Below are positions 11,378 through 23,700 of a stretch of 50,405 bases of DNA, piece by piece. The position numbers were made by a program, and so were the translations under genes. Within the stretch, counting starts at the first letter, position 1. The number at the start of each line of letters is the position of its first letter. The notes under the pieces are model-generated. The model ran no database searches, was not told where the DNA came from, and saw only the letters and a list, made by a program, of their open reading frames with translations. Source of the stretch: Trebouxia sp. TZW2008 (taxonomy: Eukaryota; Chlorophyta; Trebouxiophyceae; Trebouxiales; Trebouxiaceae); NCBI GenBank assembly GCA_002118135.1, contig BDIU01000482.1:1-50405 (forward strand). The letters run 5' to 3'.

Positions 11378-14300
11378 ATGCCACCGCCAGCACCTCAAGC
11401 AGAAGGCGCTTGGTTGAACGACACTGCCACTGCAGAGCTCGACTACAAGGCCGAAGACTTTGAGCAGCTGCAACAGCAGCTTACGCAGTGGCTGACACAT
11501 ACAGACGTGAACTTGAGCGGCTTTGACGGGCGTTCACGCCCTCAAGGCCGCGAGGCTATCATCCTGAGGGTAATGCAACGTGTTCAGCCTGCGGGGCTCT
11601 GAGTTGCTACCTGACCTTAACTCCAAGAGAACACGCTTCTCCTTAGCCTTTGTATCTTATGCGAAGGAGTGTCTGCAGACAGTAACCAGTGCCGAAGTCA
11701 ATGCATATGGACAGGGCTGTATAGCTCCTCCTGAGCCTGTGCTCCACAATGATTACTGACCTGAGGGCTTGATCTGTGTCTGCAGGCTGACATCATGCAA
11801 ATGGCTTGTGAGGTTCCAGCTCTGGCTGCCTGCTGTTTGGCTGATCCTGGTATGAGACTCAAAGGTCACCTGGGCATGCATATGAGAGCATCTGCGACTT
11901 CACTCACACCTAAGCTGATGCATATGCCACGCAATTCTGCACAGAGTATAGTCATTACAGTCGACGCTGCTGAGATTGCTGCATCTGCATCAAGCTGAAA
12001 TAACTGCAGCTGTGCTGAAAGCTGCCAACCACGGTTGATCCTGGTATGATGACAGCAGAGTTTTGAATGCCAGCCACCCACTGCAGTACTAGTCTCTGCC
12101 TCTCACTGCATGTAGTTTAGCACCAGCTACAGGCTCACTGCTGCATTGCACTTGCCACCTTTGCTCAGTTTCAGGGCACCGAGGCAACTCCGCATGACAG
12201 AATGTTATGTCATGCAGAGTGTATCAGAGTTGCACTCATCAAGCTGCTAGTTCAGAGAGGCCTGCTGCCAAGCATGTTGCACAGACTTTGGCTGAGGCCT
12301 TGTCAGGTGAGTCAACCTGTCACACACTGTGTCTCTGCAAGTAGCTTGTTCACAGAGTTCAGGACTGAGCGACTCAACCTGTCACACAGTGTGCCTCTGC
12401 AAGCAAACTGTTCACAATGTTTATCACCACGTGAGTCAACCTATTCCACACTGTGCCTTTGCAAGCAGACTGTTCACAAAGTTCATCAGCATGTGACTGA
12501 AGCTGTCACACACTGTGCCGCTGCAACTAGAGTGTTCACATAACACAGTCTACACATGATGATGTAAGTCCATCATCATGTGAGTCGACCTGTCACACAC
12601 TATGCAAGCAGGTTGTTCACACAGCTCATCATCAAGTGAATCAACCTGTCGCCTATTGTGCCTCTGCAAGTAGACTGTTCACAAGATTCAGCATCAAGTG
12701 AATTAACCTGTACACGCGAGTCGACTCTTCACAAAGTCCAGCATTGAGTGAATCACTCTGCCACACACTGTGTCTCTACAAGCAGCCTGTTTGCAAATTT
12801 CAGCATCGAATGCATCAACCTGTCACCAACTGTGGTTGCAAGCAGCCTGTTTACAAAGATGATTTGCAGTGAGATAGTGCAATGGCTGCTTTCAGGTTCC
12901 CATCATGCCCTCAGGCGTGCTTGACATACAACAGCTTGTCACACAAAGCACCACATCACAGCCTGTGCGGGTACAAGGAGTGTGCGTTTCAGTGGCAACA
13001 GTCAGCAAGCAGGTGAGTGTGCACAGCCCTGCCCAGACCTGCCCAGTTGCACAACAACAGGCTGACACAATGGGTTATGCCCAACTGTATCTGCTTCACC
13101 AGACCTGGTCTCAAGCTTCAATGTTTTTCCTGATGCTTGCAGATCTATGCTCAGCGGATGGTATACATTCAGCCAACTGTATGTGCATAACAAGGCCTGG
13201 TCTCGCGCCTCGTCAGGCTGCTCAAGCGTTTGCAGTCAATGCGCATGCGCATGCATTGCCCAACGATGTTGAGGCCCAATGCAGTTCTAGTCACTTGCAG
13301 GTCTATGCTCAGCGCTTGACATATGCCTTCTGTGTAGCTGAGGGCAATCCTAGGATTCAAGCCTCACGTTGTTGCAGATGCTGTCAAGGCTACGCCTGTG
13401 CATCACTCAAATCTGCTCAGGCTCAGATCAAATTCAATACTTTGCAGGTGTATGCTCAGCGCTTGACATGTGCCTTCTGTGGAGCTGAAGGGGACTACCT
13501 GCAAGGACAGACAGCTACATGCTGCGCAGGCAGAACGATGCAGCCAGAAGCGTGTGTGGAAGACCTTGCCTGCAGGCAACATATGCCAGTGCGTCGTTGT
13601 TCTGGTTTCATCTTGTTGACTTGTTTGCCTAGTGCACTGCAGGCAACACATTCCTACATTTCTTCATTTTGACTTTGCCAAATTGGCTTGATTGCATTAT
13701 GAGCTGCAGGCAGCATAGGCCAGTCTGTCGTTGTCCTGTCTTGAGTTTATTGACTTGATTACACAGAAGGCTTCAGGCAACACATGCCATTACACCTTTC
13801 TTCTTTGTTTGCCTTCTTGATTGGATCACATAACAAGCTGCAGGCAGCACATGCCATTGCTTCTGTGATTTGTCTTGATGTGGTTGACTGAATTGCATCT
13901 GTGCTGAAAAGTCCTAGTGCACTGTCAGACAGACTAGATCCTTTCGTCTTTCTGTGTGTGGCTCAGTACCCAGATGAAACATCTCAATACATAAGTCCAC
14001 ATGCGTGCGCGTCAGCCTTTTGTATAACATCTGTGATTGCCTGCTGCTGTGTGCCTGTGGACAGTCCCTGTGTCAGGCCTCCTTCTGAAGTCATGCAGCC
14101 TGTTGGTATGTTTGACACAGAGACTCAGGTCTCAAATTACAAGCTGTGCAAAGCATTCTGTGGCTGGTCATGTGGAAGCGTGCTACAACAATTCAGAGAC
14201 ATGGGCCATCACAGAGCCAGTTCACACCGCTGAAGAGTTGCTACTCACAAGCAATTGACTGCTGAGCAGGTGCAGCAGATCTGGGTGAGGTCCTTGATGC

Positions 14301-17300
14301 CTGACCTTGGCCAGCCCTATGGTGTCACAGCCAGCCCCATGCCAGTGCTACTGATAGACGAGGACCTGTGTTGCTCAGTTAACATTGGTGATATTCTGGA
14401 CATTGTGGGTCAGGCTTCCTTGCAAACCTCTGGCAAAGCTGACTCAAAAGCTTTAGGGAACGCTCAGGTCTGCTTTCTATTGGATTTCTCCATTGGATGC
14501 TTTTTAGTGTGTTTGACGCCTCAAGGCTTTCCTTTCCATACAGATCTGCTGATGATTTCTGCATCAGCACTTATTCAAGTACTTCCACCTTGTGCTTCCA
14601 CCTTGTGTTCTTCATTCTTGTAGTGGGCTATACATATGTACAATGACACATGCAGGGCAGCATACAAATCTGCTGCTAAGCCAGTCATGCCTTCAAGCTT
14701 TAAAGCTTCTATTGTGACCTGCTGCGCAATGACACGCCTTGCCGTTGTGCAATGACATGCTTTCAGGTTGTGCGATGACGTACGTCCAGGTTGTGGAATG
14801 ACGTGCTTTCAGGTTGTGCAATGACGTACTTTCAGTGCAATGACATACTTTCAGGTTTAGGTTGTGGAATGACGTACTTTCAGTTTGTGCAATGACGTAC
14901 TTTCAGTTTGTGCAATGACGTACTTTCAGTGCAATGACATATTTTGAGGTTGTGCAATGGCTTATCTACAGGTTGTGGCCAACAACGTCACAGTAGTACA
15001 GTTCAGTGACCTGCAAATGGCATCATGCCCTATGGAGCCAATCAACAGCTGGCAATGGCGTGCACACACATTCTTATCAGACATGTGTCAAGTTGTCCGG
15101 GCTACCCTTAGTCATTCTTTGTCAGAAGATCTGACACTGGCATTGCTGCTGAGTGCTGCCTCAGCAGGAGTACCTGTCAGCACTCCAACTCAAATCAATG
15201 ATGCTGCTATCAGAAACCAGGTACTCATGTGGCAGTGTCTGCACAAGCCTAATGATGCCTGCACCAAGCAATTGTCAATGAATCAAGGGGATCTAATGCT
15301 TCTGCTTGCAATTGCTGGCCAGTTGCTTCTGAAGGCATGGTTTCTGCTTGTTTTTGTTTCAGGGGCAGCTAGATCTGCTCAGAATCATCTGCTGCTGTGA
15401 TAGGGACAGTCACTGGTGCTCTTTGATTCCTGGGTCTGCCCCTGAAATTGGCATTCTACCTGTTGCTGCTGCTGCTGCTGCTGCTTGTGCTGATGTTCTG
15501 TTGGCAGCTAGCGGGACCAGTCTCTGCTGTACAGCGCAGTGCTGGAACGCCTATCAGCAACAGGATCCCCCATTGCAGCACTTCATTTTTGCGCCAAAAC
15601 ACAGCAAGGCACGAAAAGGGTACCCAGTGCAGGTGCATGTGATGGTCGCATCAAGAGGGCATGATCGCTGTCTGTCAAGGACGATGCAAGAAGCGTCCAG
15701 CAGTCTGGCAGGGCTGAATGCTTGGCACAAAACTGCCCTTGGGCCCGTACTGCCTGAGGTTGTCAAGTTGGAAAGAGATGCTGTTGGAGGGGATGCACGA
15801 GCTGTGCAAGTCTCAGGGGGCAGCTTGGCAAACCATAACAAAGGTGGGCTGACGGCTGCAATGCTGCAGTCAATGTTCATGTGCGACATGCTGCAAACAA
15901 CATGAACAACAGATATCAAGCATTGCCTGGACTTCTTTCTTGGAGGACTTGTGTGTAGAAGACGCCACAGCACTGATACTTGAGACTATGGGGAGGTGGC
16001 CTGGGGACTTTTGCAAGCATGCAGGGTGTCATTCATTCATTCATCCATCCATCCGTCCGTCCGTCCGTCCATCCATCCATCCATCCATCCATCCATCCAT
16101 CCATCCATCCATCCATCCATCCATCCATTCATCCATCCATCCATTCATTCATTCATTTCATTTTGAACATGGGCTAGGCAGGGCGTGCATGCAGAGTTGC
16201 ACAGCATGCAAAGAAAGGTCTCAATGCCAATATGCTGCTTGACAACAGTAGCCTTCCACGTTATTACGGCATGCAGCATTGCTACTGCTGACAATAGAGA
16301 TCACACGAATGCATTCTGAACTCCATCTGAGGCGCAACAGCCTAGTCCCCAGTTTGAACCACAATGACTTTGCAGGCATTGTGCTCCTAGACGCTGTGGA
16401 CCTCAAGAAAGCAGAAAAGGATCTGCTGGGCTCTGCTTTGAGCCGGGGGCTGTTTGATCTGAAACAAGCTCCCAGCCTGCCTGTACCAGCAACTGCAGCC
16501 GTGTGGTTGCTGCACTCTGGAGACAATGTAGTCAAAGGTAGTTCTGCTGCATGTCCAGGCAGCTTGCAGCAAGTCATACAGCAGTCAGCACAGCATTTGG
16601 GGCCCAGTCTCTTTGCTGCCTTCGATTTGGTCCTGCCCCACTCCCCGGATGCTGAGTCACATGACACAGATGATTACTTGGACAGCATTCTAGACCGCAC
16701 AGCACGTCAGGGTGAGCAGTCACATGTCTCAATGTCAGGCAGAGAGAGGCAGCCTGATGAGAATGCCACAAGGCAGCAAGCTAGCATGATGCTCAAGGAG
16801 AGGTTGGCTCAGGGTGTTGGGATGCCTATGCCATGCATAACCTCAGAAGCCCTCATGATGATGCAGTGTTACTATGCACTGTTACGGCAGCAGCACCAGA
16901 CAGTTGGGACAGATGTGCCAGGCATGGCCCCAGGGACCTACACAGTCGCCACCTTGATGCGTATGGCATCTGCATCTGCCAGACTTCATTTGCGGCAAGA
17001 CGTAACCACCATGCCAGATGCAGTGCTGGCGATTTACATGTTGCAGAAAAGCATGAAGGCAAAGGTAGGGTGCTCATGCTGCACTCGAGCTTACGGTGCT
17101 TAAAACATTGTCACCCAGGTGTGCTGACTGATTCAGCAAGGTGATAGTAGGTGTTTGGTAGTACATATGTATGTCCCTCAATTATTGCATGTGAAATGTC
17201 ACCTGCACCTCGTTGAGATGCCTGTGCACCTGTGATGTGCAGGGCTGTCAGATTGTAGAGCAGCTCTACATGGAGAGTTCTGGCGGCCCTTGCTTCACAC

Positions 17301-17398
17301 AGACACAGGGGCATGTAAGTCTGTCAGTCATGGACAGGCTCAAGCAGATGCACAACTTCCTAGCGGATTACATGAGGGACACTGTGGCGGAAGAGTGA
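11378..17398 (+). CDS. MCM domain-containing protein 2-like (MCMDC2-like) protein
   Basis: Divergent MCM-helicase-fold protein; the animal family member acts in meiotic recombination. Exons: 11378-11569, 11786-11849, 12218-12306, 12896-13012, 13448-13588, 13967-14128, 14270-14467, 14972-15220, 15363-15843, 16376-17064, 17243-17398; 845 residues, all phases close. Exon 4 ends the N-terminal OB-fold strand ([16 protein letters not shown]). Exon 5 starts a cysteine-rich zinc-ribbon-like region (CAFCGAEG). Exon 7 has [12 protein letters not shown], an MCM OB strand. Exons 9-10 hold the Walker-B equivalent as IVLLDAVDL, where active MCMs have an Asp-Glu pair, so ATP hydrolysis is probably lost. 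The C terminus ([30 protein letters not shown]) matches the MCM lid and winged-helix arrangement. Exons 3, 5 and 6 are least certain. The assignment to MCMDC2 over another MCM paralog rests on the missing ATPase residues. Confidence 0.75.
12307..12865 (+). repeat. Minisatellite whose unit begins with the exon 3 splice donor
   Basis: Intron 3 of the MCMDC2-like gene is almost entirely about nine diverged units of roughly 60 bases. The first unit starts exactly at the donor GTGAGTCAACCTGTCACAC. Later units restart with GTGAGTCAACCT (12431), GTGAGTCGACCTG (about 12580), GTGAATCAACCTG (about 12636) and weaker variants. The shared interior reads TCTGCAAGCAGNCTGTTCAC. Confidence 0.85.
13136..13502 (+). 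repeat. Three tandem copies of the exon 5 acceptor and 5' end (MCMDC2-like gene)
   Basis: The sequence TTGCAG|RTNTATGCTCAGCG recurs at about 13136, 13295 and 13442. The third copy leads into the full exon and encodes [15 protein letters not shown]. The second encodes [15 protein letters not shown], losing one zinc-ligand Cys. The first encodes only IYAQRM before a GTATAC. All three keep the acceptor AG, and only the third extends to a consistent donor. Confidence 0.8.
13570..13900 (+). repeat. Degenerate tandem repeats of the exon 5 3' end and donor
   Basis: The unit CTGCAGGCANCAYATGCCA followed by GTGCGTCGTTGTT-like sequence recurs about four or five times with a spacing of 55-75 bases. The first unit spans the proposed exon 5 donor (CCA|GTGCGT at 13588). 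Later units carry GTCTGTCGTTG or lose the site. Confidence 0.65.
14720..14971 (+). repeat. Minisatellite built on the exon 8 splice acceptor
   Basis: About nine short units of the form GTGCAATGACGTACTTTCAG with an optional GTT run up to the true acceptor TATCTACAG|GTTGTG at 14971. Most units contain a TTTCAG that mimics an acceptor, and several continue into GGTTGTG, the first bases of exon 8. Confidence 0.85.
16029..16158 (+). repeat. (ATCC)n / (ATTC)n tetranucleotide microsatellite
   Basis: A pure tetranucleotide tract of ATCC repeats with GTCC and ATTC variants in intron 9 of the MCMDC2-like gene. It creates long spurious open frames of Ile-His-Pro-Ser repeats that are not coding. Confidence 0.95.
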
Positions 17399-17782
17399 TG
17401 CACCTGTGCATGCATCTGCGCAGACGGTCAAAATCAAAAGTAGATGTTTCTAACACAGCGTGCGACACTGCTCAGCTGCTAGTTGTGAGTCTGAACAAAA
17501 AAGCTGACTTCATGCAATTTCGAAAGTCACTGAGTCATTAATTGTCAATTGCAAGTGTCAAGATGCCAGCAAACAGTCTATCGTGAGGACTGCAGAAGCC
17601 TGCACACAAGATGCATGCTGCTGCAACATCAGGATGTCATTTGTTGGCTGTCACCCTGGACACTTCCAATTGTGTGTGACACACATACAAAATATGATTG
17701 TCACTTTTGGCACATACATATTGCAGCTGTCACAGGCAGCATTCGTTTGAGAGGCATGAAACAAAACATCTGTCAAATAAAG
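17399..17782. other. Convergent 3' spacer between MCMDC2-like and CCX genes
   Basis: 384 bases between facing stop codons. No gene, RNA or repeat was recognised; it must contain both 3' UTRs. Confidence 0.5.
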
Positions 17783-20700
17783 CTAGTTGAAATACACCAG
17801 AGCAACACTGATGACCAGAAAAGCACCATAAAATACTAGCATGAACTTGCCATACCATGCAGGCAAACTGTTGCCATTCATCAACCCAACTGCAATAATT
17901 CCAACAGAGTTTGTGACAATGAATACAGCTCCAGCAGCAATGGTGGGATCAAGCTCTGCATGTACAGTTTTGGGTACACCTTTTGTGATTGGAGTGTCCC
18001 TGAGCCAATTCAAAAAGCCAAGACCCAACCCAACAAGAATGTTGAACACTGGGCCAGCATAGCAGGCTGTGATAGCCATGTTTCCCAGTCCTCTTTTAGC
18101 CATGGCAGTGTTTGTTGCCATATCGCCAATAGAGTTGCCCCATGCCAACACAGTTACACCCAAAATTGAACTTGACACGCCAGACAAGACACCAAAATAC
18201 TCTAACAAGCCCACAACCTCAGATGCAATCACATCAATCCACATGGCTGCCACAACAAACCCTCCTGCCGCCACAATGCCTGCTCCGATAGGGTATTCAG
18301 TACCCATGTTCCATGTCGGAGCCTCTTTTGAATCCTTCAGTAAGAACCCTACCCAGACCGCAAAGACTGCCCCAACCGTAACTGCTATTAGAGCTGCCAG
18401 CCAACCTAAGCCTAGGTAGGTCATAATCATGCCTGGCCCAAACACCAGGGATGTAATGAACCAGGGCTTGCTGTAGCAGTCTTGCTCCAAAAGTGGGATT
18501 GTGCCACGCCGTAGAAATGTCAAGGGCAGTTCACAGGCATCCATGGCTCTGTCGATTGCAGCCAATGCTGGTTGCAGCAAGGTCATCCTCTGAGTGATGG
18601 CGTGCCAGATGCCCACTTGCTCTGCTAGCTCTTGTGCTTCATCCAAGCCACCCTGATGCAGATTGCAACGTTATCAGTTGGACACATCCTGGGAACCAGT
18701 AAGTAAAGCTTGATGTTTTCTGGATTAGGTTGGCCTGTGACCACGACAGGGCTGCTTGTTACTGGGTAGGGCCAAACAATGCAGCGCAGGGCTGTTTGAG
18801 TCAGGTCAGGGCTGTTTGATACAGGACAGGGCGGGTTGATAAACCTGAAAACGGTGAGGCCGCACTGCAGCAGCCGCATCAGGCAAGCTGCCCCTGCTGC
18901 CAGATGTCCCTCTCAGCCTCTTAACACCCAATGAGGTGAAAGACACATGGCAGGGCTGTCTCACACAGGACAGGGCTGTTTGACTGACCTGGAACTGGTG
19001 AGGCCGCATTGCAGCAGCCCCATCAGGCAAGCTACCTCCACTACCAGATGCCCCTCTCACTCTCTCAACACTCAGAGAGCTGAAAGACTCAGACACTGCT
19101 CTTGTCTGAGAGTGTATGGGAGGCTGCTGAGAGTCCGCTGTAGCTTCCTGGGAGCTGCCCAGAAGCTGTCGAGAACCTGGGAGGCTGTCAGGGCCCAAGG
19201 GTGATGAACCTTGCAGCAGTGAGTCTGATTCAGGTGCTTGTGGTAATGGAGAAGTTGAACGTGATGGCAGCAGCTGTGGTGGCACATATTCTGCAGCAAA
19301 AAGCCACTGGTTGGTGCTGCCCCAGTGATATTCATGTACAAGACTGAGTCATGATGCAGCATATGCATGAGAATTGGAGGGGGAAGGTGGTAGTTGTGGC
19401 GGCACATACTTTGCAGCAAAATGTCCCAGATTGAGGCTGCCCTGATACATCCTGTACACAAGATGCAGGCTGCCACTACTCACAGAGGCTCAGGATAGCA
19501 TGCCTGACAGGGTGAAATCTCTTTTCTATGCAAGACTGGATCGTATGAATCAAATGCAATAGTGCTCTTGTGGCAATTCAGCTGACAGACGCACACGATA
19601 GTATCTACATTGAATGCAGCAAAGGCCTGACAGACGTTGATGCTGAGCTCATGCAAAAGAATGTGTTGACAGACCGTATCATGAAGCTGCTGTTTTACCT
19701 GGAACCTTAACGCAAAGGGATTTATGATGATGTCTGAGACATTGCACCAACGCCAGGGATATGCAAATGTTACGATAAGTGACGATTGTTTCACCTGGGG
19801 CCTCAACATCTGCAGCAGCCTCTTCAGCTTCTGCCCCTTCATCCTCAATCAGCCCCAGGGCCCTATGTAGCTGCTCTTCTTCAGCAGAGCCTCTGACATA
19901 GAAGGTGTCCGATTTGGCAAGCTGAGCCCAAGCGTGGTTGCGGTAGGTGCGGGGGTTCATATGACTCAAGGTGTTGTAGCTGAAGGCTTGATCCACAGGC
20001 TGGCTTTGTGACCTCTCCAGCGCAGTCCTTGACGCAGCAGCAACTGCAACAAACAGCAGGAACATGAGGGTGTGTACGCTTATTGCCAAGTAAACCAGAG
20101 TGCTATAGCTAAAGGCTTGGTCTACAGGAGGGCTTGGTGACCTTTCCAACACGCTCCTCCACTTAGCAGCAACTGCAAGAAATAGTAGGCATCACAAAGG
20201 CCAAGCGTGGTTGCAGTAGGTGGCGGAATTTATGTGACTCAATGTGTTAAAGCTAAAACCTTGGTCTGCAGACTGACTCTATGATCTTTCCAGCACGCTC
20301 CTTGATGCAGCAGCAGCTGCAACAAACACCAGGAGTTAGAAGCTGTGCTTACCGTGCATCAAATATGCTTTGATCTGAGTGAACGCTGTTGCTGATGGCT
20401 TCAATTTTGGACTGATTGGGTGTCCATTCTAAGCCTGATGTATGCCCACAGAGAAAGTCAAACCCGCAACACATCTCACGCTTGCACAAGCACAGGTGCA
20501 GATCCAGTCATCAAGCAGCTACAGAAGCAGACAGCTTGACAACACGTACAGTACCTGGCAAAGTGGGATTGTGCTCGCTGTGTGCCCTTTGCATGGAGGT
20601 GGGGGCGTCAAATGCGGCCCTGGGGGGCGAAGGGGGGCGGCCATCCATCAGAGGCTGCTGCTCCTCAAACAGCTCTGGATCATACCCTGACCGTGTCACC

Positions 20701-23700
20701 TCCCTGATGCAGTCAGCACAGTCATTGTCCGTGCATGTTCTATTTTGCGACAAGATCTGAATGACCTGCCAGCTTTGAAAGATGTCCAGCGAGCTGTTGC
20801 CTTCGGCATCCTCCAACAGCCCTTGCAGCCCCCAATCTGGGTACACTATTCAGGTGTCTCAACAGCAGCTGCTAGCACAGGCTTGATTGCAGCTTTGTCA
20901 TGTCATAGGGCTGCAATCAAGCGCTCAGCATGCGTACAGGCTGTGCTTGCAACACCTTGACAGCTGAAGCAACATTGTAATCAACCCTTTTGGTAATATA
21001 CTTAGGAACCGTTTCTCTAATTCTTTATGGTTTAGGCTGAGATATATTCTCTCACGATTACTAATGTTAAGCATGCAGCATGTGTACATGTTGTGCTTGC
21101 CACAGCTCAGCACGTCAAGCAAAAACACGGCAATCAAGCACGCAGCATGCATACATGCGGTGCTTGCAGCAGCTCAACAGCTGAAGTAATACTGTAATCG
21201 GCGCTCAGCACGCATACATGCGGTGCTTGCAGCAGCTCGACAGCTGAAAAACACTGTTATCAAGCGCGCAGCATGCAGACATGCTGTGCTTGCAACAGCG
21301 CAGCAGGTGGAGCTACACTGTAATCAAGCACGCAGCAAGGATACATGCTGTGCTTGCAGCAGCTCGACAGCTGAATCTCCGTTGTAATCAAGCACGCAGC
21401 ATGCACTCATGCTATGCTTGCAGCAGCTCAGCAGGTAAAGCAAAGCTGCAAACAAGCACACAGTATGCATGCAGGAGGTGCAAGCAGTTTGTTGATAGCG
21501 GGGCATGGCTTGCACAGAAAGTATCACCTGATGTGGAGGGCGATGTTGGCAGCTAGCATTATACAAAGTGATACCTCATGAGATGAGCAATGCTGGCAGC
21601 TAGCATTTACAAACTATTACCTGACACGATGGGCATGCTGACAGCTAGCACTGCATAGAACATTACCTGATGTGATGAGCAATGCTGGCAGCTAGCGTTA
21701 CACAAACTGATACCTGATGTGATGCGCAATGTTGGCAGCTAGCATTTCATAAAACATCACCTGATGTGATGAGCAATGCTGGCAGCTAGCATTACACAGA
21801 GTGACACCTGATGTGATGGGCAATGCTGGCAGCTAGCATTTCATACAACATCACCTCATGTGATGAGCAATGCTGGCAGCTAGCATTACAGCAAATGTTA
21901 CCTGATGCGATGGGATATGTCAGCAGCCAGCACCATCACTACAAAAAGGAGGTACAGGACCAGCAGCGAGCACGCCTTGACCAAATTCACCTGCAACAAA
22001 GCAACTGTTGGCAGATTGGCCGTACGATCTCATCAAGCTGTGCTGTTTCATGACATACTGTGCAGTGCTGTGCAGTGCAGTGCTGTGCTGTGCAGTGCTG
22101 TGCAGTGCAGTGCTGTGCTGTGCAGTGCTGTGCAGTGCTGTGCTATGCTGCATTGCGCTACATTGATGGAGGATGATGCACGGCAAGCTTTGATCAGCAG
22201 GGAATGGGCTGACAGCAAAGGGGGGGCGACCAAGTGTGCACAGGTATGTTCTGTCAGGTCAAAGGTTCAAAGCCTCCAGGTCCGCCTAGAAGGACCTGGA
22301 ATGACATTGTTTTGTCTGACTTTCAAAGTTTGAAATTCAAACGTCCCTATAAAGACGCTCAGAACAAGCCTGCCTAGCGGTACTTGGGCCACACACACAT
22401 AGCACATGTGCTGGAATGTGTACATTTAATTGTCAATAATACAGGTGTGGGTGATTGAATCAGCCCCAAGAGACTGAGGAAGCACACCAATGTCACAGAT
22501 TGACTGTCAGACTGTTAGGGTAACAAAGATTGTACAGAACCAAGGAGCCTTAGCAGCATTACCACCATGCTGAGCAGTGTTGACAGCTTCAGTGTGAGCC
22601 ATCATAACCACGCTGACGAGCCCTGACTTTGTAGACTTGGACAGGTCGAGAGTCACATGATTGTATGGCACTCTCTCAGAGCAACAGAGAATGTCGCTGG
22701 TTTGGCATTCACACATCCACTTTCAGTAGTTATTCATTTGCCTGGACCTCCTTTGTTTGTGTCTATTGCACAGCTTGGACGTGATTTCTCGTAGTACCGT
22801 ACACAGGTCACATGAGAGACAACAGTAAATGTTGCTGACCTTGCCAGACCATAGTATGATGGCCACAGCCACCACAGCTATGGCGTATGCTGCCACATCT
22901 CTGACTAAAGCACCACGTACTTTTGCCCCTTGGCAGCACAGCATGACACTGCCCGCCACCACACAGCCAACAAACATGCCTCCTCCTGCAGCACAGCAAC
23001 AATAACAAACATACTAATAATGCTGATGATGACACTGTCCAGCACAAGTGCTTGGTGTGTGTCGCCCAGTTCTGTCTCGTGAGGTAGGCTTGTTCTGCGT
23101 GTCTTTGTAGGGATGTCTGACATTCAGTGTTCGAGAGTCAGACAAAACAATGCTATTCCAGATCTGACTAGGCAACCTGGACGTGCACTCCTGCAGCAAA
23201 GCATGCCTTTTGAAAGCATTTGCTTGAAGCTGGACCATGGGGAGCTCTCGGGAACAGCTGCTATAGGTCAAGGTTTGCTTCTGTATCTGGCCATAACCTG
23301 TTGCACGCATGGGTGGATCAGACAGTTTACATTGAAATGCAGACTGTCCACCCAGTGTGTGGTCTGACTTCCAGACTTCCATAAGGGAAACAATAGACGT
23401 CCATTTTGTGATGCTCAGAACAAGCCAGCTTGGCGAGACAAGACTTGTGCCCCACACACCTAGCACTATTGCTGGAAAGTATAACCACTACCATTATTGT
23501 AACCCAGTAACTTGAATCAGATGGCTCAACAATTGCTGATGACACGCCTCAGCAGAATCAGGTGAAGCAAGCTTAACAGGGTTCACGGTGCAACAGCATA
23601 CATTGCATTGCTAGCAGTCACCAGGTTGAAGTTGTTTGACATGAAGCTTGAGCCCAAGAGAATGTGTGTTTTGTGGGAGTGATCAAAGCGTGCATGCTTA

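Noticed and set aside
12307..12865. Regularly spaced repeats resembling a CRISPR array
   Set aside because: The genome is eukaryotic, the units are diverged along their length with no separate unique spacers, and the first unit coincides with a splice donor.
15940..16242. Long Ile-His-Pro-Ser open frames
   Set aside because: Produced by the ATCC/ATTC microsatellite.
20511..20846. Open frame with LLEDAEGNSSLDIFQSWQ as an extra CCX exon
   Set aside because: No acceptor gives the phase left by exon 6 and its end phase does not fit exon 7, whereas exon 6 joins exon 7 directly in phase.
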